DNA of 11,158 nucleotides, from positions 1 through 11,158 of the forward strand of contig JAEWFG010000222.1 of the NCBI GenBank assembly GCA_023388935.1, given 5' to 3'. Shown piece after piece: positions 1 to 6,984 of the stretch. Source of the DNA: Pseudomonadota bacterium (GTDB taxonomy: Bacteria; Pseudomonadota; Alphaproteobacteria; Rhizobiales; Xanthobacteraceae). A program made the translations under genes and the position numbers. Within the stretch, counting starts at the first letter, position 1, and each line of letters begins with the position of its first letter. Below the pieces are notes generated by a model. It was not told where the DNA came from and made no database searches. It saw only the letters and a list, made by a program, of their open reading frames with translations.

Positions 1-2
1 CC

Positions 3-2591
3 CTGATGCTGATCCGCGCCTATCGCATGCGCGGCCATCTGCACGCCGACCTCGACCCGCTCGGCCTCGAGGCGATCAAGGACCACGAGGAGCTCGATCC
101 GCGCTCCTACGGCTTCACCGAGGCCGACTTCGACCGCCGCATCTATCTCGACTTCGTGCTCGGCATGGAGTTCGGCACGCTGCGCCAGATCATCGCGATC
201 CTGAAGCGCACCTACTGCCAGACGCTCGGCGTCGAATTCATGCACATCAGCAATGCTGCGCAGAAGGCGTGGATCCAGGAGCGTATCGAGGGGCCGGACA
301 AGGAGATCTCGTTCACCCGCGAAGGCCGTCGCGCGATTCTGACGAAGCTGATCGAGGCCGAAGGCTTCGAGAAGTTCTGCGACACCAAGTTCACCGGCAC
401 CAAGCGTTTCGGTCTCGACGGCGGTGAATCGCTGATCCCGGCGCTCGAGCAGATCATCAAGCGCGGGGGCAATCTCGGCGTGAAGGAGATCGTGTTCGGC
501 ATGCCCCATCGCGGCCGCCTCAACGTGCTGACGCAGGTGATGGGCAAGGCCCATCGCGCGCTGTTCCATGAGTTCAAGGGCGGCTCGGCCAATCCCGACG
601 CGGTCGAAGGTTCCGGCGACGTCAAATATCACCTCGGCGCCTCCTCGGACCGCGAGTTCGACGGCAACCGCATCCATCTGTCGCTGACCGCCAACCCCTC
701 GCATCTCGAGATCGTCGATCCCGTGGTGCTCGGCAAGGTCCGCGCCAAGCAGGACCAGCACGGCGATCCACCGGACATGCGTATCTCGGTGCTGCCGCTC
801 TTGATGCACGGCGACGCGGCGTTCGCCGGCCAGGGCGTGGTCGCCGAATGCTTCAGTCTCTCCGACCTGAAGGGCTACCGCACCGGCGGCTCCCTGCACT
901 TCATCGTCAACAACCAGATCGGCTTCACCACCTATCCGCGCTACTCGCGCTCGTCGCCGTATCCGTCGGATGTGGCGAAAATGATCGACGCGCCGATCTT
1001 CCACGTGAACGGTGACGATCCGGAAGCCGTCGTGTTCGCGGCCAAGGTCGCGATCGAGTTCCGGCAGAAATTCCACAAGCCCGTCGTCATCGACATGTTC
1101 TGCTACCGCAGGCATGGCCATAACGAGGGCGACGAGCCCGCGTTCACCCAGCCGGTGATGTACAAGAAGATCGCGGCTCATCCGTCGACGCTCGAGCTCT
1201 ACGCCCGCCGTCTGATCAGCGAGGGCGTGATGACCGAGGGCGAGGTCGACAAGGCGAAGGCCGACTGGCGCGCGCGGCTCGATGCCGAGTTCGAGGCCGG
1301 CACCTCCTACAAGCCGAACAAGGCCGACTGGCTCGACGGCAAGTGGGCTGGCTTCAAGATCGCCGACCAGGAAGAGGATGCGCGTCGCGGCGTGACCGGC
1401 GTTGATCTTTCGATCCTCAAGGACATCGGCCGCAAGATCACCAAGGTGCCGGACGGCTTCCGCGTCCACCGCACCATCCAGCGCTTCCTCGACAACCGCT
1501 CCAAGGCGATCGACAGCGGCACCGGCATCGACTGGGCGACCGGCGAAGCGCTGGCGTTCTGCTCGTTGCTCAACGAAAACCACCATGTCCGCCTGTCCGG
1601 ACAGGATTCGGAGCGCGGCACGTTCTCGCAGCGTCACTCGGTCCTGATCGACCAGGAGGACGAGAGCCGCTACACGCCGTTCAACCATCTCGGCCACGAG
1701 CAGGGCCATTACGAGGTCATCAACTCGCTGCTGTCGGAAGAAGCGGTGCTCGGCTTCGAATACGGCTATTCGCTCGCCGAGCCGAACACGCTGACGCTGT
1801 GGGAAGCCCAGTTCGGCGACTTCGCCAACGGCGCGCAGGTCGTGTTCGACCAGTTCATCTCCTCGGGCGAGCGCAAATGGCTGCGCATGTCCGGTCTCGT
1901 CTGCCTCCTGCCGCACGGTTATGAGGGCCAGGGACCGGAGCACTCCTCGGCGCGACTCGAGCGTTACTTGCAGATGGCCGCCGAAGACAACATGCAGGTG
2001 GTCTATCCGACCACGCCGGCGAATTACTTCCACGTGCTGCGCCGCCAGCTCCACCGCGAAATCCGCAAGCCCCTGATCCTGATGACGCCGAAGTCGTTGC
2101 TGCGTCACAAGCGGGCGGTATCGCGTCTCGAAGAGATCGCGAAGGGAACGACCTTCCATCGTATCCTCTATGATGACGCCCAGATGCTGCCGAACGAGGC
2201 CATCAAGCTCGTTCCGGACGACAAGATCCGCCGCATCGTGCTCTGCACCGGCAAGGTCTATTACGACCTTTACGAGGAGCGCGAGAAGCGTGGCATCGAC
2301 GACATCTATCTGATGCGCGTCGAGCAGCTCTATCCGGTGCCGCTGAAGGCGCTGGTCACCGAGCTGTCGCGCTTCAAGAAAGCTGAAGTGATCTGGTGCC
2401 AGGAAGAGCCGCGCAACATGGGTGCGTGGCACTTCATCGAGCCCTATCTGGAATGGGTGCTGAACCAGGCGCATAGTGTGAGCCGGCGTCCGCGTTATGT
2501 CGGCCGCGCCGCTTCCGCCGCGACCGCCACTGGTCTGATGTCGAAGCATCAGGCGCAGCTGAAGGCATTCCTGGACGAAGCATTGAGCTGA
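3..2591 (+). CDS. sucA: 2-oxoglutarate dehydrogenase E1 component (partial, 5' end outside window)
   Basis: This is the thiamine-diphosphate-dependent E1 subunit of the cytoplasmic 2-oxoglutarate dehydrogenase complex (TCA cycle). It decarboxylates 2-oxoglutarate and succinylates the E2 lipoyl group. The frame is open from the window edge. The visible part starts in the conserved N-terminal stretch LIRAYRMRGH, and about 861 residues remain. Family members run about 930-990 residues, so roughly 100-125 are missing, and the first in-window ATG (position 6) is internal. Counting from that Met, GMPHRGRLNVL lies near 165-175. The ThDP/Mg motif runs from GD at 269-270 to NN at 302-303. The transketolase-like half carries LPHGYEGQGPEHSSAR near 635-650. 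The C-terminus has the typical NMGAWHFIEPYLEW. No frameshift is seen and the gene ends in TGA. odhB follows after 160 bp, an unusually long gap that is filled by a palindromic repeat. Identification is secure. Confidence 0.97.
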   Translation: MMLIRAYRMRGHLHADLDPLGLEAIKDHEELDPRSYGFTEADFDRRIYLDFVLGMEFGTLRQIIAILKRTYCQTLGVEFMHISNAAQKAWIQERIEGPDKEISFTREGRRAILTKLIEAEGFEKFCDTKFTGTKRFGLDGGESLIPALEQIIKRGGNLGVKEIVFGMPHRGRLNVLTQVMGKAHRALFHEFKGGSANPDAVEGSGDVKYHLGASSDREFDGNRIHLSLTANPSHLEIVDPVVLGKVRAKQDQHGDPPDMRISVLPLLMHGDAAFAGQGVVAECFSLSDLKGYRTGGSLHFIVNNQIGFTTYPRYSRSSPYPSDVAKMIDAPIFHVNGDDPEAVVFAAKVAIEFRQKFHKPVVIDMFCYRRHGHNEGDEPAFTQPVMYKKIAAHPSTLELYARRLISEGVMTEGEVDKAKADWRARLDAEFEAGTSYKPNKADWLDGKWAGFKIADQEEDARRGVTGVDLSILKDIGRKITKVPDGFRVHRTIQRFLDNRSKAIDSGTGIDWATGEALAFCSLLNENHHVRLSGQDSERGTFSQRHSVLIDQEDESRYTPFNHLGHEQGHYEVINSLLSEEAVLGFEYGYSLAEPNTLTLWEAQFGDFANGAQVVFDQFISSGERKWLRMSGLVCLLPHGYEGQGPEHSSARLERYLQMAAEDNMQVVYPTTPANYFHVLRRQLHREIRKPLILMTPKSLLRHKRAVSRLEEIAKGTTFHRILYDDAQMLPNEAIKLVPDDKIRRIVLCTGKVYYDLYEEREKRGIDDIYLMRVEQLYPVPLKALVTELSRFKKAEVIWCQEEPRNMGAWHFIEPYLEWVLNQAHSVSRRPRYVGRAASAATATGLMSKHQAQLKAFLDEALS

Positions 2592-2605
2592 ACTTTTTCC
2601 ACTGC

Positions 2606-2707
2606 GTCATGCCCCGCGAAAGCGGGGCATCCAGTAATTCGTGACGTCCTCCGTACATGCGACCGTCCCGACTTGCTGGATGGCCTGCTTTTCGCTGGCC
2701 GATGACA
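2606..2707. repeat. Palindromic interspersed repeat (REP/RIME-like), copy 1, between sucA and odhB
   Basis: About 102 bp bounded by inverted arms at 2606-2636 and 2674-2707. The left arm contains a perfect 9-bp hairpin (2609-2617 with 2622-2630) closed by a GAAA tetraloop, followed by TCCAGTA. The right arm, read on the minus strand, is a degraded version of the left. It holds its own hairpin (2682-2688 with 2694-2700, one mismatch). The overall plan of two hairpin-bearing arms in inverted orientation, with CATCCAG at the inner edge and GTCAT at the outer edge, matches the element at 6831-6934. No T-tract follows either hairpin, so an intrinsic terminator is not supported. Transcripts of the operon would carry the structure. 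The family name is inferred from style, not from a search. Confidence 0.75.
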
Positions 2708-2740
2708 TCGGAATTCATGACCGCACCGGCGATCTCCTAA

Positions 2741-2744
2741 AGGA
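2741..2744 (+). promoter_or_regulatory. Ribosome binding site deciding the odhB start
   Basis: AGGA lies 7 nt before the ATG at 2752. The open frame extends upstream to a GTG at 2641, but that extension runs through the palindromic repeat and does not look like a lipoyl-domain N-terminus. The ATG at 2752 opens directly into the conserved TEIRVPTLGES. Confidence 0.8.
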
Positions 2745-2751
2745 AAAGACC

Positions 2752-3990
2752 ATGACTGAAATTCGTGTGCCGACGCTCGGCGAATCCGTCACCGAGGCCA
2801 CCATCGGCCGCTGGTTCAAGAAGGCCGGCGATCCCGTCGCCGTCGACGAGCCGTTGGTGGAGCTCGAGACCGACAAGGTCACCATCGAAGTCCCGGCGCC
2901 CTCCGCCGGCACGCTGAGCGAGATCATCGCCGCCGATGGCGCGACCGTCGCGGTTGGCGCACTGCTCGGCCAGATCACGGAAGGCGCAGGCGCCGCCAGG
3001 CCAGCCGCGGCTCCCGCGAAGCCCGCCGCTGCTGCTCCCGCCGCCGCGGCTGCTGCACAGGCCCCGGCCGCGAAGGCGCCTCCGGCCGATGCGCCGCTTG
3101 CTCCGTCCGTGCGCAAGCTCTCGGCCGAGACCGGCATCGACGCCTCGACCGTTCCGGGCTCCGGCAAGGACGGTCGCGTCACCAAGGGCGACATGCTCGC
3201 CGCGATCGAGCGTGCGGCGTCCGCACCGACCCCGGTCAGCCAGCCCGCAGCTGCCGTTCAGGTGCGCGCGCCATCGCCGGCCGACGATGCCGCCCGCGAA
3301 GAGCGCGTCAAGATGACCCGGCTGCGCCAGACCATCGCGCGCCGCCTGAAGGACGTGCAGAACACTGCGGCCATGCTCACGACCTTCAACGAGGTCGACA
3401 TGACCAACGTCATGGCGCTGCGCGCCCACTACAAGGACACGTTCGAGAAGAAGCACGGCTCGAAGCTCGGCTTCATGGGCTTCTTCACCAAGGCCGTCGT
3501 GCAGGGGCTGAAGGACATTCCGGCCGTCAACGCCGAGATCGACGGCACCGACTTGATCTACAAGAACTACTACCACATCGGCGTCGCCGTCGGCACCGAC
3601 AAGGGTCTCGTCGTGCCTGTGGTGCGCGACTGCGACCACAAGTCGATCGCCGACATCGAGAAGGGCATCGCCGATTTCGGACGCCGCGCCCGTGACGGTC
3701 AGCTCAAGATCGACGAGATGCAGGGCGGCACCTTCACCATCACCAATGGCGGCATCTACGGCTCGTTGATGTCGACCCCGATCCTCAACGCGCCGCAGTC
3801 CGGTATCCTGGGCATGCACAAGATCCAGGAGCGGCCGATGGTCGTCGGCGGCAAGATCGAGGTCCGCCCGATGATGTATCTGGCACTGTCCTACGATCAC
3901 CGCGTCATCGACGGCAAGGAAGCCGTCACCTTCCTGGTTCGCGTCAAGGAGAGCCTGGAAGATCCGGCGCGCTTGGTGCTCGATCTCTGA
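2752..3990 (+). CDS. odhB: Dihydrolipoyllysine-residue succinyltransferase, E2 of 2-oxoglutarate dehydrogenase
   Basis: The 412-residue E2 core subunit (also called sucB) transfers the succinyl group from lipoyl-lysine to CoA. It scaffolds E1 and E3. Domains in order: one lipoyl domain (about 1-77) with the lipoylated Lys42 in ETDKVTIEVPAP; a flexible Ala/Pro linker (about 78-115); the peripheral-subunit-binding domain (about 116-153, PSVRKLSAETGID to TKGDMLAAIE); a second short linker; and the catalytic acyltransferase domain (about 185-412). The catalytic motif is DHRVIDG with His383 and Asp387. Length is close to the E. coli protein (405). The start is the ATG at 2752, behind a good Shine-Dalgarno; a longer in-frame reading from 2641 is rejected. 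It sits downstream of sucA and upstream of an SDR and lpdA. Having a single lipoyl domain and SucB-like catalytic sequence favours 2-oxoglutarate over pyruvate dehydrogenase E2, as does the adjacent sucA. Confidence 0.97.
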   Translation: MTEIRVPTLGESVTEATIGRWFKKAGDPVAVDEPLVELETDKVTIEVPAPSAGTLSEIIAADGATVAVGALLGQITEGAGAARPAAAPAKPAAAAPAAAAAAQAPAAKAPPADAPLAPSVRKLSAETGIDASTVPGSGKDGRVTKGDMLAAIERAASAPTPVSQPAAAVQVRAPSPADDAAREERVKMTRLRQTIARRLKDVQNTAAMLTTFNEVDMTNVMALRAHYKDTFEKKHGSKLGFMGFFTKAVVQGLKDIPAVNAEIDGTDLIYKNYYHIGVAVGTDKGLVVPVVRDCDHKSIADIEKGIADFGRRARDGQLKIDEMQGGTFTITNGGIYGSLMSTPILNAPQSGILGMHKIQERPMVVGGKIEVRPMMYLALSYDHRVIDGKEAVTFLVRVKESLEDPARLVLDL

Positions 3991-4007
3991 TCCCGAGTGC
4001 TCTGCGA

Positions 4008-4035
4008 GCGCCGTCGCCGGTCTGTGCGACGGCGC
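4008..4035 (+). other. Intercistronic hairpin between odhB and the SDR gene
   Basis: A perfect 10-bp GC-rich inverted repeat (4008-4017 with 4026-4035) encloses an 8-nt loop. It starts 17 nt after the odhB stop. No run of T follows, so it is not a standard intrinsic terminator. By inference it could stabilise or help process the upstream sucA-odhB message and lower expression of the downstream genes. Chance formation in GC-rich DNA is possible, though a perfect 10-bp stem exactly between two genes is suggestive. Confidence 0.55.
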
Positions 4036-4047
4036 GTGTCGAACCAT

Positions 4048-4052
4048 GGAGG
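4048..4052 (+). promoter_or_regulatory. Strong Shine-Dalgarno for the SDR gene (supports the GTG start)
   Basis: GGAGG ends 5 nt before the GTG at 4058. The alternative ATG at 4046 overlaps this motif and has no recognisable Shine-Dalgarno of its own, so the GTG start is preferred. Confidence 0.65.
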
Positions 4053-4057
4053 CGCGC

Positions 4058-4807
4058 GTGACGGATAAAGTCGTTGTCATCACCGGCGGCAGCCGCGGCA
4101 TCGGGCGGGCCACCGCGATTGCGGCGGCGGCGCGTGGTTTCCGCATCGTCGTCGGCTATGCCAGCAACAAGCAGGCCGCCAACGAAGTCGTCAGCCAGAT
4201 CGAGGCCAGCAACGGCAAGGCCATCGCGGTGAAATGCGATGTCGCCGAGGAAAGCGACATCCTCGAACTGTTCAAGGCGGCGGACAAGTTCGGCACGCTC
4301 GGGGCGCTCGTCAACAATGGCGGCATCGTCGGCAAAAGTGGCGTGCGCGTCGACGAGATGTCGGCCGAGCGCATCCAGCGCGTGATGGCGGTCAACGTCA
4401 CCGGCTCCATCCTCTGCGCGCGCGAGGCGGTGAAGCGGATGTCGACCAGGCATGGCGGCAAGGGCGGCGTCATCGTCAATCTGTCGTCGGTCGCTGCCAG
4501 GCTCGGCGCACCCAACACCTATGTCGACTACGCCGCCTCGAAAGGTGCGGTCGATTCGTTCACCGTCGGCCTCGGCTATGAGGTCGCGGGCGAAGGCATT
4601 CGCGTCGCCGCGATCCGCCCCGGCCTGATCGACACCGAAATCCACGCCGCCGGCGGCGAGCCCGATCGCGCCCATCGTCTGGCCCATATGGTGCCGATGA
4701 AGCGCGTCGGCACCGCCGATGAAATCGCCAACGCCATCGTCTGGCTGATGTCGGACGATGCCTCCTACGTCACCTCAGCCATTCTCGATGTGTCCGGCGG
4801 ACGCTGA
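4058..4807 (+). CDS. SDR family NAD(P)-dependent oxidoreductase
   Basis: A classical short-chain dehydrogenase/reductase of 249 residues from the GTG at 4058 (253 from the ATG at 4046). The N-terminus holds the Rossmann dinucleotide motif TGGSRGIG (9-16). Arg13 in that motif and the absence of an acidic residue at the end of the second strand (VVGYASN) suggest NADP(H). The structural motif reads NNGG (87-90) rather than the usual NNAG. The catalytic tetrad is visible as Asn113, Ser144, Tyr158 and Lys162 (YAASK), followed by IRPGLIDTEIH and the C-terminal VSGGR. The wording is close to the YgfF-like or 'glucose 1-dehydrogenase-like' SDRs whose substrate is generally unknown. It lies 67 bp after odhB and 38 bp before lpdA, so it is very likely in the same transcript. 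It is not a subunit of the dehydrogenase complex, and its substrate cannot be read from sequence. Confidence 0.93.
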   Translation: MTDKVVVITGGSRGIGRATAIAAAARGFRIVVGYASNKQAANEVVSQIEASNGKAIAVKCDVAEESDILELFKAADKFGTLGALVNNGGIVGKSGVRVDEMSAERIQRVMAVNVTGSILCAREAVKRMSTRHGGKGGVIVNLSSVAARLGAPNTYVDYAASKGAVDSFTVGLGYEVAGEGIRVAAIRPGLIDTEIHAAGGEPDRAHRLAHMVPMKRVGTADEIANAIVWLMSDDASYVTSAILDVSGGR

Positions 4808-4845
4808 CACATCCTCATCACGCTAAACTTACGGGACTTCCTCTC

Positions 4846-6246
4846 ATGGCTACCTACGATCTCGTCGTCATCGGCACTGGACCGGGCGGTTATGTCTGCG
4901 CGGTGCGCGCAAGCCAGCTCGGCATGAAAGTCGCCGTGGTCGAAAAGAATTCCACGCTCGGCGGCACCTGCCTCAATGTTGGCTGCATGCCCTCGAAGGC
5001 GCTGTTGCACGCTTCCGAAATGTTCGAGGAAGCCGGCCACTCCTTCGCCAAGATGGGCGTCAGCGTCCCGGCACCGAAGCTTGAGCTTCCGGCGATGATG
5101 AATTTCAAGCAGCAGGGCATCGACGGCAACGTCAAGGGCGTCGAGTTCCTGATGAAGAAGAACAAGATCGACGTGCTCAAGGGCACCGGCAAGATCCTCG
5201 GTACCGGCAAGGTCGAAGTGTCGGCCGACGGCAAGTCGCAGGTGGTCGAGACCAAAAACATCGTGATCGCCACCGGCTCGGACATCGCGCGGCTGAAGGG
5301 CATCGAGATCGACGAGAAGCGCATCGTGTCGTCGACCGGCGCGTTGTCGCTCGACAAGGTGCCCGGCAAGCTCCTGATCGTCGGCGCCGGCGTGATCGGC
5401 CTCGAACTCGGCTCGGTCTGGCACCGTCTCGGCGCCGAAGTCGTCGTCGTCGAATTCCTGGACCGCATCCTGCCCGGCACGGACGGCGAGATCGCCAAGC
5501 AATTCCAGCGCATCCTGGAAAAGCAGGGCTTTGCGTTCAAGCTCGGATCGAAGGTCACGGGTGTCGAGAACAATGGGAAGGCGCTGCTCGCAAAGATCGA
5601 GCCGGCGGCAGGCGGTGCAGCCGAGACGCTGGAAGCCGACGTCGTGCTGGTATGCATCGGCCGCGTGCCGTACACCGACGGGCTCGGCCTGAAGGAAGCC
5701 GGCATTGCGGTAGACAATCGCGGTCGCGTGGAGATTGATCCGCATTTCGCGACCAGCGTGAAGGGCGTCTACGCCATCGGCGACGTCGTCGCAGGCCCGA
5801 TGCTCGCGCACAAGGCCGAGGATGAAGGCGTTGCGGTTGCCGAGATCATCGCAGGGCAAGCCGGCCACGTGAACTACGATGTGATCCCAGGTGTCGTGTA
5901 TACCACGCCGGAAGTGTCCTCCGTTGGCAAGACCGAGGAAGAACTGAAGCAGGCAGGCGTGGCCTATACGGTCGGGAAGTTTCCCTTTACCGCCAACGGT
6001 CGCTCCAAGGTCAATCAGACCACCGACGGCTTTGTGAAGATTCTCGCAGATGCGAAGACCGATCGCGTGCTCGGCGTGCACATTATCGGCCGCGAAGCCG
6101 GCGAAATGATCCACGAAGCCTGCGTTCTCATGGAGTTCGGTGGCAGTGCGGAAGATCTCGCGCGCACCTGCCATGCGCATCCGACCCGCTCCGAGGCGAT
6201 CAAGGAAGCCGCGCTTGCAGTCGGCAAGCGGGCCATCCATATGTAG
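4846..6246 (+). CDS. lpdA: Dihydrolipoyl dehydrogenase, E3
   Basis: This 466-residue FAD flavoprotein reoxidises dihydrolipoyl groups on E2 and passes the electrons to NAD+. The FAD-binding motif GTGPGGYVCA lies at 10-19. The redox-active disulfide is Cys42-Cys47 in GGTCLNVGCMPSK. The NAD-binding Rossmann motif GAGVIGLELGS lies near 180-190. A second FAD contact, YAIGDV, lies in the C-terminal half. The dimer-interface catalytic pair is His445 and Glu450 in HAHPTRSE. Length is normal for the family. The start ATG has a modest Shine-Dalgarno (GGGA, 9 nt upstream). It is the fourth gene of the sucA-odhB-SDR-lpdA cluster. E3 is commonly shared with pyruvate and branched-chain dehydrogenases, but the position here argues for its role in the 2-oxoglutarate complex. 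Confidence 0.97.
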   Translation: MATYDLVVIGTGPGGYVCAVRASQLGMKVAVVEKNSTLGGTCLNVGCMPSKALLHASEMFEEAGHSFAKMGVSVPAPKLELPAMMNFKQQGIDGNVKGVEFLMKKNKIDVLKGTGKILGTGKVEVSADGKSQVVETKNIVIATGSDIARLKGIEIDEKRIVSSTGALSLDKVPGKLLIVGAGVIGLELGSVWHRLGAEVVVVEFLDRILPGTDGEIAKQFQRILEKQGFAFKLGSKVTGVENNGKALLAKIEPAAGGAAETLEADVVLVCIGRVPYTDGLGLKEAGIAVDNRGRVEIDPHFATSVKGVYAIGDVVAGPMLAHKAEDEGVAVAEIIAGQAGHVNYDVIPGVVYTTPEVSSVGKTEEELKQAGVAYTVGKFPFTANGRSKVNQTTDGFVKILADAKTDRVLGVHIIGREAGEMIHEACVLMEFGGSAEDLARTCHAHPTRSEAIKEAALAVGKRAIHM

Positions 6247-6280
6247 GCGACGCCGCGAGCTGAATCGGGCGGGACATCAC

Positions 6281-6811
6281 ATGCTGCGCCGCCTTCTTCA
6301 ACCGGTCTGGGTTCTGCTTGCGATCATCTTCCTGATCGAAGCCTGGCTGTGGGATCATCTCGAGCCGATCGTCGCGCGGGTTGTCGCAATCATCCCGCTC
6401 GCCCGCTTCAAGCAATGGCTCGCGGAGCGTGTCGATGCGCTGTCGCCGGCGATGACGTTGATCGTCTTCGCTGTCCCGATCATCCCGCTGTTTCCGTTGA
6501 AGCTGGTCGGCCTGTGGCTGCTCGCGCACGAATACTGGATGAGCGCCGTTTTCACCATCCTGTTCGCAAAGCTGCTCGGCGTCGGCGTTACCGCGTTCGT
6601 CTTCGACGTGACGCGCGACAAGCTGCTGGAGATGCACTGGTTCGAGCGGCTCTACGAGCTGGTGCTAAAAATGCGCGCCAAGGCCACCGAGCTGGTCGAC
6701 CCGATCAAGCGGCGCATCAGGGAGCTCATCGTCGGCAACGGCGAAGGTTGGTCCTCGCGCACGCTGCGCCTGATCCAGCGCTTCCGCAAGAGCGTGCACC
6801 AAGCGCGATAG
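6281..6811 (+). CDS. Small integral membrane protein of unknown function
   Basis: I do not recognise a named family for this 176-residue protein. The start is the ATG at 6281, with GGGA 6 nt upstream. The frame stays open back to 6140, but that part overlaps lpdA. Hydrophobic segments are visible at about 8-25, 57-80 and 87-109, which suggests three membrane spans. The region between the first two reads as an amphipathic helix. The C-terminal third (about 111-176) is soluble and strongly basic, with KRRIRELI and RLIQRFRKSVHQAR, and may lie on the cytoplasmic face near phospholipid or nucleic acid. It begins 34 bp after lpdA on the same strand, so co-transcription with the 2-oxoglutarate dehydrogenase operon is likely. 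Nothing shows a functional link to the complex. Coding confidence rests on a clean start, an RBS and a coherent membrane pattern. Confidence 0.85.
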   Translation: MLRRLLQPVWVLLAIIFLIEAWLWDHLEPIVARVVAIIPLARFKQWLAERVDALSPAMTLIVFAVPIIPLFPLKLVGLWLLAHEYWMSAVFTILFAKLLGVGVTAFVFDVTRDKLLEMHWFERLYELVLKMRAKATELVDPIKRRIRELIVGNGEGWSSRTLRLIQRFRKSVHQAR

Positions 6812-6830
6812 CTGTGCGCCACATACTTGG

Positions 6831-6934
6831 TGTCATCGCCCGGCTTGACCGGGCGATCCAGTATTCCAGAGACAGAAATGGGATGCGGTGAGGCTGCGGC
6901 GTACTGGATGCCCCGGTCAAGCCGGGGCATGACA
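6831..6934. repeat. Palindromic interspersed repeat (REP/RIME-like), copy 2, in the convergent gap
   Basis: A well-preserved 104-bp element with inverted arms at 6831-6864 and 6901-6934. The arms are about 85% identical as inverted copies over 34 nt. Each arm folds on itself into a 9-bp hairpin with a 5-nt loop (6835-6843 with 6849-6857, and 6908-6916 with 6922-6930). The outer ends are TGTCAT and ATGACA. The 36-bp centre is not palindromic. It lies between the stops of the convergent genes ending at 6811 and 6985. It could help end transcription from either side as a structured RNA, but no T-tract is present. Such elements are abundant between genes in Bradyrhizobium-like genomes, and movement by a transposase in trans is an inference. 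Confidence 0.85.
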
Positions 6935-6984
6935 GCGGAAAGTGCGGCGACCGATTTGCCGCGCCATCGTCAAGCATCAGCCCC

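Noticed and set aside
2609..2630. Intrinsic terminator after sucA
   Set aside because: The hairpin is good but has no T-tract after it, and it is part of a larger inverted repeat element.
2641..2751. N-terminal extension of odhB from the GTG at 2641
   Set aside because: The extension runs through the palindromic repeat, has no family resemblance, and the ATG at 2752 has a better Shine-Dalgarno and the conserved N-terminus.
2737..4146. Long minus-strand open frame (469 codons) opposite odhB
   Set aside because: It lies antisense to a certain gene, is rich in Asp/Gly/Arg/His from the complementary codon pattern, has no recognisable domain, and is typical of GC-rich shadow frames.
4765..6240. 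Long minus-strand open frame (491 codons) opposite lpdA
   Set aside because: It mirrors the lpdA frame, has shadow-type composition and no RBS or domain; lpdA is intact and secure.
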